64,000 bases of DNA. Source: Eleginops maclovinus (Eukaryota; Chordata; Actinopteri; Perciformes; Eleginopidae). The notes below the pieces were generated by a model. That model ran no database searches. It was not told the origin of the DNA and saw nothing but the letters and a program-made list of their open reading frames with translations. This document shows positions 22,000 to 33,840 of the stretch, in pieces (the first letter of the stretch is position 1; each line of letters begins with the position of its first letter). The position numbers and the translations under genes are program-made. The DNA lies in contig NC_086352.1 in assembly GCF_036324505.1 (NCBI RefSeq), forward strand, positions 25,288,637 to 25,352,636, read 5' to 3'.

Positions 22000-22850
22000 A
22001 TTCATCACACAACCGGCGCCGTTATGTTCAAAATGGAGGAGAGGAGCTGTGCTGCGAGGAGCCGCTGGATCCTGATCGAGCCTCTATGCTAGGGATGGGT
22101 TTCTGCTATGGACCACACTGCCTGTTACCATGACAACAAACAGAAATTTCCCTTCACACACCTCACCAAATGCTTTTCAACACTGAAACTATCCTCCCTC
22201 CTCCCTAAGTTAGCACCCGCTTCTCCGCTCCCAGCCTCATCCTGAGTTTGGGGAATACACTTCAATTGGTCTCCTGCCGATGAGCGGAGCGTGACCGATC
22301 ACATGACTAATTCAGATGTCAGTGAGATCACCGCCTCGATTCTTCTCTCTTCTCAAGCGGTATCAATTTGAGATCCTCTGATCCTGACTGAACGGTGATG
22401 ACTGAATCTGCAACAGGATGAGCTGAGCTGCTGTTCTTGAACGCTTTGGAGCAGCCGTGTGCTCAGCGGCGACCCAGCTGTGCGAGCACTTCGGTCCATC
22501 ATGCATCACGGTCTGAGAGAGCAGTGACAGGGAAGCGCTCCGCCTGGCCTGCAGTGGAGGGATGAGTGAGCCAGAGAAGGACACACTAAATATCCTGTTC
22601 GGTCTCTTCCACCAAGAGCAGAGAAAAACTCTTATTTTTCTGTACTCCAAACTGAAATAGACTCTCCTCCACTTTACCAGCAGCAGCAGCAAGGATACAC
22701 TTACACACCGTTGGGGGCCCCGGCACTGAAATGCCAGACCAGACCTGGGCCTGCTTTGGATTCTTCGACCCATGACCCTCTGTCCGTCCATTCTCACACC
22801 TTGAGATGTCAGAGAGTGACAGCGATCGGTCAAAAACTCTATTTTGGGTG
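22000..22850. other. G+C-richer block, possible promoter or untranslated exon
   Basis: CpG dinucleotides are more frequent here (about 27 in 22000-22570) than in the flanks. Minus-strand open frames of 156 codons (22833-22363) and 140 codons (23008-22586) overlap in different frames. On plus, a 32-codon frame starts at 22562 with MSEPEKDTLNILFGLFHQEQ and stops at 22658-22660. None of these resembles a family I know. The block could be a 5' exon with a promoter, a conserved regulatory element, or chance. Confidence 0.3.
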
Positions 22851-24382
22851 GTGTCCTGCTCAGACCATCCCAGAATTGACATTTTGACAGCTGGCACTTT
22901 TCCTTTGAAAATAGTAAACCTTAGAAAATTTCGAGCACATCCTATCCAATTCAAACGCCCATGAACATGTGGAGGAGACGGTGGAACCATAAAAACATCC
23001 GGCAGCATCCACTACTTGACTGTTTGTGCGAAAGCTAGGAGAAATGAAGCACATTTGGAGGGAATTCACACTCGGTATAGTCTTATCAGATTAATAACAC
23101 CTTATCCTGACAACCCAAACACTGATTTCTCCTCACTCTGTGTGCAGATAGATTTGAAAACTAACAAGCTGCTTAAGCCTCCCGACTTCAAAGCCTCTGT
23201 CGGGCTGTGAGATCCTGTGGAAATCACTGATGTGTTTATGTAACTCGCTTGATTTGGGATTTTGCTGCTGTTTTCTACTCTTTTTCTCCAGCTCTTTTAC
23301 TCCCCTTTAGTGATGCATGCATTTAGTTTACCTGTCAATCCATCTTAATGTTCTTTCCACTGTTATCTCTATCGCTACGTCTTAATTTTCTTCCTTCAAG
23401 TCTCCATAAATCATCCCAGACGTACAGTATATAAATATTACAGCAAACCTGTGAAATGTATCTATCCTTGACAACACATCCATTCAATGACGTTGACTGT
23501 CAAATTTAATAAATGGAGAGTGAAAGGAGTTTGCCAGGGGAGTAAGTCCAAGGTCAGCGCCACTGGATCTAAGTGCTGAAACTGGTAAATGTTCCCCTGG
23601 GGAGGTCCCTGGCCTTAGTCATGCTGCATTTGTCTGGCAGAAGGCCTCCTGACATTTTCTGGATGTAAAAGAACAGTTTGTCTATAGCAGCAAGCACTAT
23701 TGTGGCTGACAACTCCGCCCTGCGACAGGCGGGCTGATTGTAAAGGAGCGGGCAGGTAGCTTTTGGGATTTGGGCGATTGGGTTTCAGGGGCCAGAGCAG
23801 CATGCAGTACAGCGGCGTTGGGTTTCCTTGCAGAGGGGAAATGGTGAATGCCAAATCCACTGGCATGAATGTACGAGGGCAGCCTCTGACCATGTGGCGA
23901 GATATTGTTTCCTGTCAGGTGTTGCCTTACACCTCTGAGTGATGGGGTGTTTTCTTGGAGGACAGCAGCAGACAGTGAGGAGCAGCAGGAGCTGTGACAC
24001 GTGTGAAGCTGAGACGCTGCTGTCACTGCACTTTCTATCTGCCTGTACTTTAAGTTTGGAATTGTACAGAGTCTTTTTTTCTCAAACAAATTTAATTTAG
24101 AAAACATAATTCAATTATTCTTACTCAAACCATTTAAAAAAAAGCATCAATTCTGAGCTAGTCAGCTAGTTACGCACTTATATTTGGAGCACAGTTTACC
24201 ACTTTTGCACACAACACTCGTGGTCCAACACATTTTCTAATTTCTAAACAAAAGTATGGAATTGAAGTGCACAATTACACAAACCATCAATATATCAATG
24301 CAAGACAAGATGGGAAGTGCTCCTCTGATGCAGCTGTGCATGCTGGGAGATTTGTTTTTCATGCCTCACTCTGGGTTCAACC
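22851..24382. other. Non-coding stretch, nothing recognised
   Basis: Minus-strand open frames of 92, 136 and 71 codons at 23615-24107 overlap in three frames and give no recognisable domain, the pattern expected where stop codons are merely sparse. No repeats were recognised. Confidence 0.45.
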
Positions 24383-24399
24383 ATATATATATATATATA
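24383..24399. repeat. (AT)n microsatellite
   Basis: A short perfect alternating A/T tract of 17 bp. Confidence 0.85.
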
Positions 24400-24466
24400 C
24401 TCACACAAACCAGGGGAAACCTAATTTAACCCACTCCACAAATAATACTTTTGTCGAATACACATA

Positions 24467-24690
24467 CAGCCGTGGAAAAAAGAGACCACTTCAGCATTAT
24501 CATTTTCCCTTGTTTTATTATTTATAGGTGTGTCTTGAGTTAAATTATGATTTTTTAAAAGATTTTTATTGTATTCTTTAAACTACTGACAACATTTCTC
24601 TGTGTTGGAATTCAACAGACACTGGAATGACATGTAGAGATAAAGATTCAAGAAACATTTGGAGTGGTTTCTTCATTTTTTCCGGAGCTA
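24467..24690 (-). mobile_element. Tc1-like short inverted-repeat element, copy 2
   Basis: Starts CAGCCGTGGAAAAAAGAGAC after TA (24465-24466) and ends TTTTTTCCGGAGCTA before TA (24691-24692). It is reversed relative to copies 1, 4 and 5: the reverse complement contains ATCTTTATCTCTACATGT and GAGAAATGTTGTCAGTAG as in those copies. About 224 bp, no coding capacity. Confidence 0.9.
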
Positions 24691-24692
24691 TA

Positions 24693-27080
24693 TTTTAAGA
24701 CAAAATATTCACTAAAAACAGAGCAATATAAAGAAAAATGTTGTGCAATTTTGTCATTCATACTTATTTGTTCACATTCATAGTTAATGCGAGTACAACC
24801 ACCGGAGCAAAACAGCCAATGGCGCGTCCTGCATCACTGCTTTTTCAGGTCCGCTCATGATGACAAAGCATTCGTCTGAATGACTTGGTCTGGGTGTTTG
24901 CTGCTTGTTTGTGTTTGTGGTTGCTCTGTAAATGTGTGCACATGACTCTGTGATTGTGTAGTGTAGACCTTGCGTATTATTTTGTGAAGAGCGCTGCAAA
25001 GGGTGAGCTGCTATATATAACACTGGTCTAATTTTCTTTACCCTGACCTGATCCAAGAGTCATACGTCGACCCTTCAGGGTTGCATAGCAAACTCATGAC
25101 AAATTCCTTTAGTTTGTATGTTTTTGTTGAGCATACGGTTTGTTACATTATATTAATTTGCTTTTTGGAAGTTTTGTTGAAGGTGAACCGGCTGCAACCT
25201 CTTAGAACGTGTTTTGCAGCGAGGAGGCAAAGCATAACCCGGCAGCTGCGTGTCTATCAGCAGCTTGATGGATGAACTGGTGTCTGTCCAGGAGTCAAGT
25301 GATTGCACCTCAACGGACCCATTTAAAATATTTAAACGGTGTTGAACATGAACGGCTATGGCATCGAGTTTCAGAAGCAACCACCATAAAAGGCCATTGT
25401 GGATGAAAACATGATGTCACTGTAACACTCGGCCCTTGCTGACAGAGCTGATTCTGTTTTAGAGACACAAGCAATTTACGTAAATAGTTCAGCGAGCAGC
25501 AAACAAAACATATGACCACATAATGATGAATAAACAATTAGAAGTCAGGTTCAATTTTAGTAATGACTGTTATGGTGTTAAAACAACAAAAGCTACATGC
25601 AGACAGTTTACCTCTGACAAAAAAAGCACATGTAAAACCAATTCTGTTTCTGAATTTTTATTGAATATATTATATTTTTCTTTAATCAACTTTGCACATA
25701 TTCCATTTTCAATCACATCTCATATTGCTGTCTACAAAATGTTATGAATGTAGAAAATCCAGAAGGTTTACCAAAAAATAAAACAAAAAATAAGGAGATT
25801 TTAGGGTCAGAGATGACAAGCTCCAAAGATACAAAGAGAGAAAGAGAGAAAGAGAGGGTGAAAGATAGGAGAGGAGCTCCCTCAGGTAAAAAGAATACAA
25901 ACATACCTTGGGTTAGGATGCATTTTTCTCAAAACAAAGCATCATGCAGAATAAAAGCAAGGCTGGCCAAGAACTCATATGGATATTTCTCAACACCTGA
26001 ACTGTAGAAATATTTTACATGGTCATTAATAGATACCATCGGTTTTCCTTTTGCTTATTCCCCTTTTTTTTTTATGATTGACGAGGCGCTCACAAATGTT
26101 GAATATAATTGGTACACAAATGGGAAGCAGACATATGAAATCAAATGCAGCCTCCGACATCATCCCCAAAAACTATTATAGTCTTCCATGACTTAAAGAC
26201 TACCCACAATGCCTGTAGACAGTGGACCTCTCTGCAGGCGAGATGATGGAGAGGATCACTGACTAATGTAGATGAACTGGATTATAACCATCATATAAAT
26301 GTGACCTTGTCCTTGGCTGATCAAACTGCAACAGCTTGCATAGACACCAGATTATTATGGGTTTGAATCCCGCCCTTGTGTCAAATTCACATCTTAATGC
26401 ATCCTTCTTTTCTTTGTTTTTTTCAATCTTTTTAACTAATGATTTATGTAACACTGGAGCAGACTTTGAAAAACATAAAAATGAAAGGTTGTTTAATCGG
26501 AGACATCTAGTTTATAAATTAAAAACAGGTCATTTACACATTGACGAACAGTTAAACATGCTGATGATCCTTGGCCTTTACATTTGGAGGCTTGTTGAGG
26601 GGACAAAGGATCTGCTGCAATTACCTACTGTCACCATAGTGATATGTTTGCACAGGCTAAAGTAAGGTGCTTTCCAAAAAGGGCATGTTTAATACCGTCA
26701 GCAGGCAGTTAAATTTACTTTTGATTCAATGATTGCGGCCACCTTGAAAGCTCAACACGCTGCAATTACAGAAGACGCATGAAAAATAGACTAAACAAAT
26801 GGAGGAAACGTCTTCACCAAGTGCCCCATTATACAGAAACAGAAAACATAATAACACCCGTTCTGTGTGTTCGCAGATTTATGTGTCATTTTGTTTTGTT
26901 TCTTTTGCACCCGTTTCCCTAAAAGCTTTATTGTCAAATTGGTGGAGATGTTTGTTTTCATTTGCTTGTGTTTTTAATTTTTCCCAAAAAGTGCTATTAG
27001 ACATTACATTTCCATATCACAGAGCACAGCACATTCATCACATAGCATGATTATATCATTTAGAACGGTTATGTTGTAAT
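24693..27080. other. Non-coding stretch with a purine-rich tract
   Basis: No gene recognised. A GA-rich tract occupies about 25832-25872. The string GGGTTTGAATCCCGCCC near 26358 resembles a tRNA-type B box, but no A box or foldable tRNA surrounds it. The open frame at 26336-26665 (109 codons) has an unrecognised translation. Confidence 0.5.
25832..25872 (+). repeat. Purine-rich (GA) low-complexity tract
   Basis: Imperfect AGAGAGAAAGAGAG repeats, all purine over most of 40 bp. Confidence 0.7.
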
Positions 27081-27390
27081 TAGAGCTGGGACTACAGTAA
27101 CTATTGCTTTATCTTCCAAATTATTCACTTTTTTATTTTGGATCAGTAAAATGTCCAGAAATAGTGAAAAAAAAACTGTATAATGTCCTTGTTATAATTT
27201 AAAAAGGGAGGAAAAGCATGCATTACACAGTCTGATGAGATACAGTATGTTTTTAGTTCACAGAAATTCAATTTCTTATCAGTTATTGCAAATTAAAATC
27301 ATCCAATCCTCCCATTGGAGACCCTTGAACCAGAGGACGCCTGACTGAGAAGATTATCAAAATAGTTGGCAATTCATTTCATATCGATCA
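27081..27390 (+). mobile_element. Degenerate non-autonomous hAT element
   Basis: The left end TAGAGCTGGGACTACAG, the internal AAAATGTCCAGAAATAGTGA and the right-side GATTATCAAAATAGTTGGCA, then ATATCGATCA, follow in order the pattern of a very common fish non-autonomous hAT repeat. The right terminus is too decayed to see the inverted repeat or a target duplication. Family knowledge plus inference; the end is approximate. Confidence 0.6.
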
Positions 27391-30300
27391 AAGTTTTCCA
27401 TCTTCAAGCAAAGACATATCTTTTTGATTGCACTGTAAAGCTATGTGAATGTCCAATAGCTTGATCTATGAGGCTTTGTGCAATTAGGATCCACATTTCA
27501 CTTTGAGACACCCGAGAGGACGGCATCAGTCAGGAGAAGCAGGCAGTTGCTTTGCTCAAGGGTCCTCTGAGAGCAATAAACGTTCCGGCTGCTGTGGGTG
27601 TGTGCACAGATTTTCTCACTAGAAGATTTTAATATGTGTGCGTTTATGTTTTCAAACCTCAACCTGAACTACACTGAATCAACTCTGTGGTTGTCATTGA
27701 AAAAGGTGCAAGTGCTAATTACCTTCTAACGATGAGCACTTCAGCAAAATAATGCCCCTTCTTCATTTAGCATATCATGTTCTCCTACTGCTCTGGTACA
27801 ATAGTGTTCAAAAAACAACAAAGTTACATTTGACTAATGAAGTTAATGAGGGTCACTGTTATCAAATTAATATTCTTATCTCCGAAAAAAATTAGCTAAC
27901 TTCAAAAACGAAGACTGTCACCTCTTAGTTCTCTTATTAGACAATTTACCAGGAAACGTGTGGGCTCATGTTCGGTAAACATTTAAAGTAATGCTTTAAT
28001 GATTCTCTGTGGAGAAACTAAGTTTGAATCAACTCATCAATGAGCTAAAATCATGCTTAGGGCAGCACAATGGTCAGGGCCGGGCTTGATTTTAGTCAAG
28101 AACAGTAATGACATTTAGTAGTGACCACTGAGTATTTCCTAGATGAAGTTATATTGGGGCGACGGGTTTATTAACCGAGTAAATTGAGCTGACATTACCA
28201 GTATAGTCCAGAGCCTGTCAACACACAGGTATGAATCCTTATTCTTCCTATCTAAGACAGATGTGACCAGGCACACACTGTAATCTCTGTTTTTGCGCCA
28301 AAGAGCACTAATACTGTTCCGCAGGAGGCAGATGGTGAAAAACAACCCCAAAATCCAGTCAGTCATGTAACATCCAGTACCAAACAAACACAAACTGCGT
28401 CACTGTTCAACAGTTTTTTTTTAGTGCTCCTCATAAGCTACCTTGTTTATAAGGAGATTAAGACTTAAAACGGGTTCCTGGTGTTATCTAACACTGTGGA
28501 TGTTACAGTAAACACTCTGGTTTGTATCCGCATTACTTTCCTTTATGAATATGTCTGTGGTACGTAATATCAAACTGAGCCGTACGGAAACGTCTACAGT
28601 GCCGCCTGTGTGCAGTGTCAAGATATTGGGCTTAGTCAGGTGGTCTTTTTTAAAGATGTCCTTCAGCTATTGGAGTCAAAAACATTTTAAAGTTAGATTT
28701 GTTATATAACTAATTCAATACAAAAACTGTAAACATGAAATGTGTTAGTAGTGTTACTTTATATCATGACATCTGACCTAATCACAATGGGCAAGAGCAG
28801 TCAGTGTTGTCAGATTAGGTTTGGTTTTTGTTTTATTTGGTACAGTAGATAAAACATTTCTTTGGGCAGCTTGTGATTATTTTTGGATCTTTTTTGTATA
28901 CCAGTTCTTTGCTTTCCTCTCATAAAAGCTGTATTTAGTTCAGTTGGCTTGGTTCAACACGCCAGGAATGATAACTGATTATCGTTAAAACATTTATGTT
29001 TATTACACCAACAACATTTTTTATTTATATGGCTTTGCTCTGTGATATATGAGCTGCTTACATCTATTTTCCTATACGATATAGATTTCAGTTGCCTCTC
29101 TTTCCTTAATTTGACCTTGTTTTGGGTGGTTTAGGGTTTGCCTTAATTGAACAAATCAAACACAACATCCCTAGGCTCTGTCCCAGCTCCTCATTTATAC
29201 GTGGGAATAAAAAAAGGTGGACACATATATGGAGATAGAGCTGCCTCGGGGCTCGATTGGGCTGTTGCGCGTCAAGTCTTTCAACCCTGACATCAGAATA
29301 AAATGGAGTACATCACTAAATCCCACTTGGCTGCTGTTTGCATGGCTTTAGATCTGCGGTCAATTGGTTGTTGTGTTTTAGAAGAAATCCTTTGTTATTG
29401 ATTGGGGGAGGCATTCATCTTAAAGTTAATCTTGTGTAGTCGCCTATGTGAAAAGCACAGAGGATTTGAGTCTCAGAGTAATTTATGCCCAAGAAATATA
29501 TATGTGAGCTTCATGAAAAAAGCAGTTTTTCTTCCGATGCCTAGACAGATCCTCCTGAAAGTGAAATCAATCTCTGCCAATAGTTAATTTTAATGAGGTC
29601 AGTTTTAGTGATTTTATTCATCATAGCCAGATTATAAATGTAGCCTTGTCAGTGTTCCAGCTCATAAATACACCATATTTTTCTCACCGGGTTGTATCGC
29701 CACACAAGTGTTAACCTCACTGAATCATAACAGCATCCCAAAGTTATTACTGCAGGTTTAGGTCGAAGACAAAATGAATTGGTTCTTTAGTCTTATGTTC
29801 CATATTTGTCCACTAATCCTTTCCCACTCATGATACCGAATGACCTGGATGACCTCTTGACAAATACCTGTTATGATAATGACTTTTTTTTATTCAGTGC
29901 TGGAGTCTCGTTCTGCTCTGAAACGTGGATAAATGATTTTTCTTCCAGTAATATTCAATCTGCTTTAAAATCTGCCTTCATACATTATAGCTCTCCAGGT
30001 CACTACTGAAATCCTGATGAAAGCAGATTTAAGTGAACTTGTACTTGACATAATTGCAGCCTCTAACCAAATAAATGAGTTTAATTTATAGTCTGAGGAA
30101 ATGGGTTAGAGTCTGCCCAGTTAAACAGATTTCCTTCGGTCGCCTTTGGTGCTTGTTTGTTCTGCTTGATTGGACATGTTGGCCTCGGGGATCAATCATG
30201 CTGATCCTGATCTCCCTCTGTAGTAACCTGTGGGCATATAGAACTCTTTGGCTTAGCGCCTTTTGTGCTGCTTTGTGATAATACCCAGCTGTGGCTAAAC

Positions 30301-30597
30301 ATGACTTTAGATGGATTAATTTCCCTCTTACAGATTTATCAGTATTGTTGCAGCTTTTGGCTACTATTGGCTGTCAGCATGGTAGTTGTGCATGTGGGCT
30401 ATAGCTACATCTCACATCCTCCTGAGAGCCCACATCGTGACTGTTTCCAGGTAGAAACTCCAGGTCAGAGCCCACTCAGGGACAGCTTGTGCTTGAGGCT
30501 CATAATCTGACAAGATTAGTTTAATAAAATCACATCTGAAAATATATATCTCTACAGACCGGTTTGATCTTCAATCCATTTAACCTCTGACGAGTTT
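27391..30597. other. Non-coding stretch, nothing recognised
   Basis: About 3.2 kb with only short open frames (28139-28393 minus, 29402-29587, 29806-30009, 30075-30510 plus) and no recognisable domain, repeat pair or RNA gene. Confidence 0.5.
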
Positions 30598-30725
30598 CTA
30601 CATTTTGGGAAAATATGCTTGTTCTCGCTCTTCTGGACAGTCTGTACAATCAACATGTAGCCGTGATTTCTTAGGTTAGCTTAGCATAAAGACTGGAAGA
30701 GAGAGGCCAGCTAACCCTGCTCAAG
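30598..30725 (+). repeat. Dispersed teleost repeat, family C, copy 1
   Basis: Contains GGGAAAATATGCTTGTTCTC and GGTTAGCTTAGCATAAAGAC, then TGGAAGAGAGAGGCCAGCTA. This is a pattern I know from a widespread fish repeat in which a 'cgctttcttgccgag' segment precedes 'agcttagcataaagactgg'. A complementary portion of the same family is seen at 56115-56330. Class is uncertain; boundaries are approximate. Confidence 0.5.
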
Positions 30726-30930
30726 TTGTGTTTTTAATGTTTTTGTGGCAGAAAACAACAGTTTTTCCCTTTCTGATTCATAGTTCCTGACACAGAATGT
30801 GTAGTGAGCATAAGATCATGAAAAGATTAGATAGATACATAAATGTGTTCATGCTAAGCTAACAGTGTGCTTGCCTATAGTGTTGCAGGTGACACATTTT
30901 TGTAGGCTGACTCGTAAGTAAGCTGCGCAT

Positions 30931-31524
30931 GGGTTCCCTCGACAAAAAAGCAATGATATTTCTCCATAGGATTTTGGAATATTGTAAAAAATTAGATCTG
31001 TGGAAAACGAATCTGTTTGATAAATGCAAGTTTTTATAATTTTCGAATTATAAATGTAATCGCCAGAAGCTAACAAATACTAACGTTATGCTATAACAGA
31101 ACTACAGACGAGTACAGCAGGGTCGGACAACTTCAACGCCACGCCCACTTAAACATTTAAAATTTCAAAAATACAGATTCAAAATTGTACAAGTTGAAGC
31201 GTTTGTTTTAAGAGTTTGCAAGAGCGCAAGTACTTGCTTTCAAGCAAAACAGCTGCAAACAAATTTAGCCGGAGTGTTTACGTGTTCGGCGTAATGATGT
31301 ACAACTTCTGTAGTCCTATTCAGCCACTTGTTAACAACCGTTGTTTTTCAGACACGTAAACTCTTCAAAAATCACCAGGGGGGGGGGGGGGTCACTGCTG
31401 ATGTATTTAATGTCGTAGAACAAAACGTGATCCCTCTCTTAAATTTGGATCAACCACAGACCTTATTTCGAGCTATTTTCCAAAATCCTACGGAGTAATC
31501 CCACTGACTCTGAGACGAGGGAAC
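30931..31524. mobile_element. Inverted-repeat element with long arms (~590 bp)
   Basis: The left arm (30931-31009) contains GGTTCCCTCG, CTCCATAGGATTTTGGAATA and TCTGTGG. The reverse complement of the right arm (31448-31524) contains GGTTCCCTCG, CTCCGTAGGATTTTGGAAAA and TCTGTGG in the same order and spacing, so the arms pair over roughly 75 bp with scattered mismatches. No coding capacity is present between them. A clear target duplication was not found. It is likely a non-autonomous DNA element; the superfamily is not assignable from what is visible. Confidence 0.65.
31378..31391 (+). repeat. G14 homopolymer tract
   Basis: Fourteen consecutive G inside the inverted-repeat element. Confidence 0.85.
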
Positions 31525-33479
31525 CGGAAGTGGTAACATGCTAACTCACTTACTGGTTTTAGGACTCGTTCCTGCACCGCTCTACAGCTTCAAATGTACC
31601 ACCTATGAGTGGAATCCATCTTCTTATGTAACCAAAGCACATGCATGTATTTCCCAACAGTATTTCTTTAACTTAAGTAGTGAAATGAATGTCTGTTGGT
31701 TTGTATTTGCTTTGTTTACTTAAATCCGGATAGTATCACGTTTCTTCTAAAGCCATTGTTTACTTAAATGTCATTAAGGGAGCAGTCCTTTGAGTTCCTT
31801 TAATCTCAAAGCTATGATTTTGACTAAACTGCCAAATTGTGTTGCTTTTCTTTTTTGACTTACCTTGAATAAAGATGTGTTCACCCAACAAACAGCTAAG
31901 AGACAACTAGTGTACGACCTGCTATTATAATCCACTGCCATGCAAGGTGATTTCACTCTTTCTTCCTTCCTTTCATATTTCCAGTGTAATGTTTGTTTTA
32001 AAAAAGCAATAACTTGTGCTGGAGTATTTTGGTCTTTTTGGTAAAACCTTTGATATGAAGAAACGCCTTCCCAATAAATCATTGTAAGGATTTCCCAAGT
32101 TAACTATTGACATCTATTTTAAACTACTGTGGTTATTTTGTGGTCACATTTCTACTACTAAGGAAACATCTTTGACATTCAGCTTTTCTGAGGGAAAAAT
32201 CAAGGAAAATAAAATACTGACTTCATTCAGATATATGACTACTACTACTTCCACAAGGAAATATAAAACTTCTATTTGCTCATGGGCAACAACGCAGGTC
32301 TAAGGGAGGTAACAAAATCCAACGCTACTCTGACAAAGCTGCACAAACGACAGCTACCTCATGTTTTGGAATTCCAAATGACTGAGTAGATGGATTTGTA
32401 AGACAAATAAGGAAAATAACAACAATAAAAACAGAGAAGAATGTTGGAGCAGCATTCACAACAATATGAGGACTGTGATTGTATCAGTGAGGACAAAAAA
32501 ACAAACAGAGGATTATGGTTGAGGGTCATAACAGTCAAAGAAAGTAAAAAGTCTCAAATAACTCTATCTGCAACACATCTTAGGACACACAAGTATAAAT
32601 GTCTGCTATTTACATTTTTTTCCTATTCAGTGTGCATCTATATCACAACATTTTCCAGAAGTCCACAACATACAATAAATTCAGGGTTTCACCTTTGGTT
32701 ATGTAATTATCAAGGCTAGGTTTAAAAAAATATATAACACACGTCCATGTTACTTTTGCATACAGTTAAAGTGAAAACATATCAACAAAGCAGCTGGTCA
32801 GCTCTAAATTTGCATCTGAGAAAAAAACCTAAGGTATTTCATCTTTACGGTGAGAGCCCGGCGAGTTTCACCCGCTGATTTTCTCTAATAGAAAGTGAGT
32901 GTGGCAGATATTCATGAGGGTGTTTATGTGCCTGACATCTTTGCTTTAGTGTAAGTGGATCTTAATGTAAGAGGATAATCTTCTGATGTATTTCAGTGTG
33001 TTGCATTGAGCCAGTCAATATATATCTTGCATTTCTCTCCCAATATCTCCCTGTACACTTTCTGAATGAGGAGTTTCATGTGTTATGACACGATGTGAAT
33101 TAAGAGTTTGTTGCCAGCATTTGAGTGAGCAACTCAGGCCAGCCTTGTTTGGTTGACAATATGAAACAAGATAAAAAATAGATTAAGTCTTACTGCTGAC
33201 TGCACATAAGCAGAGAGCAAACTCACTATTTAGTAACACCTACAAAGCCGACCCAACTAAAACATTATGTCGACGTTACAACCAAACATTATCTCTATCA
33301 TATTAAAATATTCACATCTGTTCCTTACAAGACACTTTTTTCACATGTAAAGAAAACATCTTTGAACTATAAGTCTCTTAGTTTCATCACTCCATACATC
33401 TGTATATGTGTAGTAATTAAGGCAATCATTTTGGGCCACGACTTACTCGTTTCCATCTCCAGTCTTAACCCTCGGGTTT
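31525..33479. other. Non-coding stretch, nothing recognised
   Basis: Short unrecognised open frames only (31538-31723, 32441-32719 plus; 31774-32082 minus). No paired repeats seen. Confidence 0.5.
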
Positions 33480-33840
33480 GTTTACTGATGTCACACAGCA
33501 GTGCTCCCCCCCACGTGTTCGAGGGCCGAGTCCCGTCCAGTAGTTGTTGCTTTTTCAGGGTCCGCTCGTGCTCGAGATGACCGGTCACAATGTTTTGCTT
33601 GTTCTCTGCAATTACCAGAGATGTGGGGGATACTCCTCTCCCTGTAACTGGCAGCGCTGCAACACAGAGAGACAGGAAACGGATGCAAATCTGTCATCAT
33701 TCTGGAGAAAATGGCAGCCTGAAGATTGTGCAATTTGCCCAAAAATGCCAGCTGATGCTGCGCATATTTCCCTCTCCCCGCCCAGAAGCCGGGCAAGATG
33801 TATAACGTAAGATAACCATCAGAACCATAAAGCAGCAACT
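33480..33840. other. Small CpG-rich block with overlapping open frames
   Basis: About nine CpG fall in 33480-33600, including a CACGTG E-box at 33512-33517. Open frames run on both strands (33544-33810 and 33590-33805 plus; 33838-33491 and 33906-33697 minus) with no recognisable product. Compatible with a small regulatory element. Confidence 0.3.

Noticed and set aside
26355..26375. GGGTTTGAATCCCGCCC, a tRNA B-box-like string
   Set aside because: No A box, acceptor stem or SINE body could be found around it.
32281..32335. GGTAACAAAATCCA resembling part of dispersed repeat family C
   Set aside because: The match is too short and the surrounding order of the family is absent.
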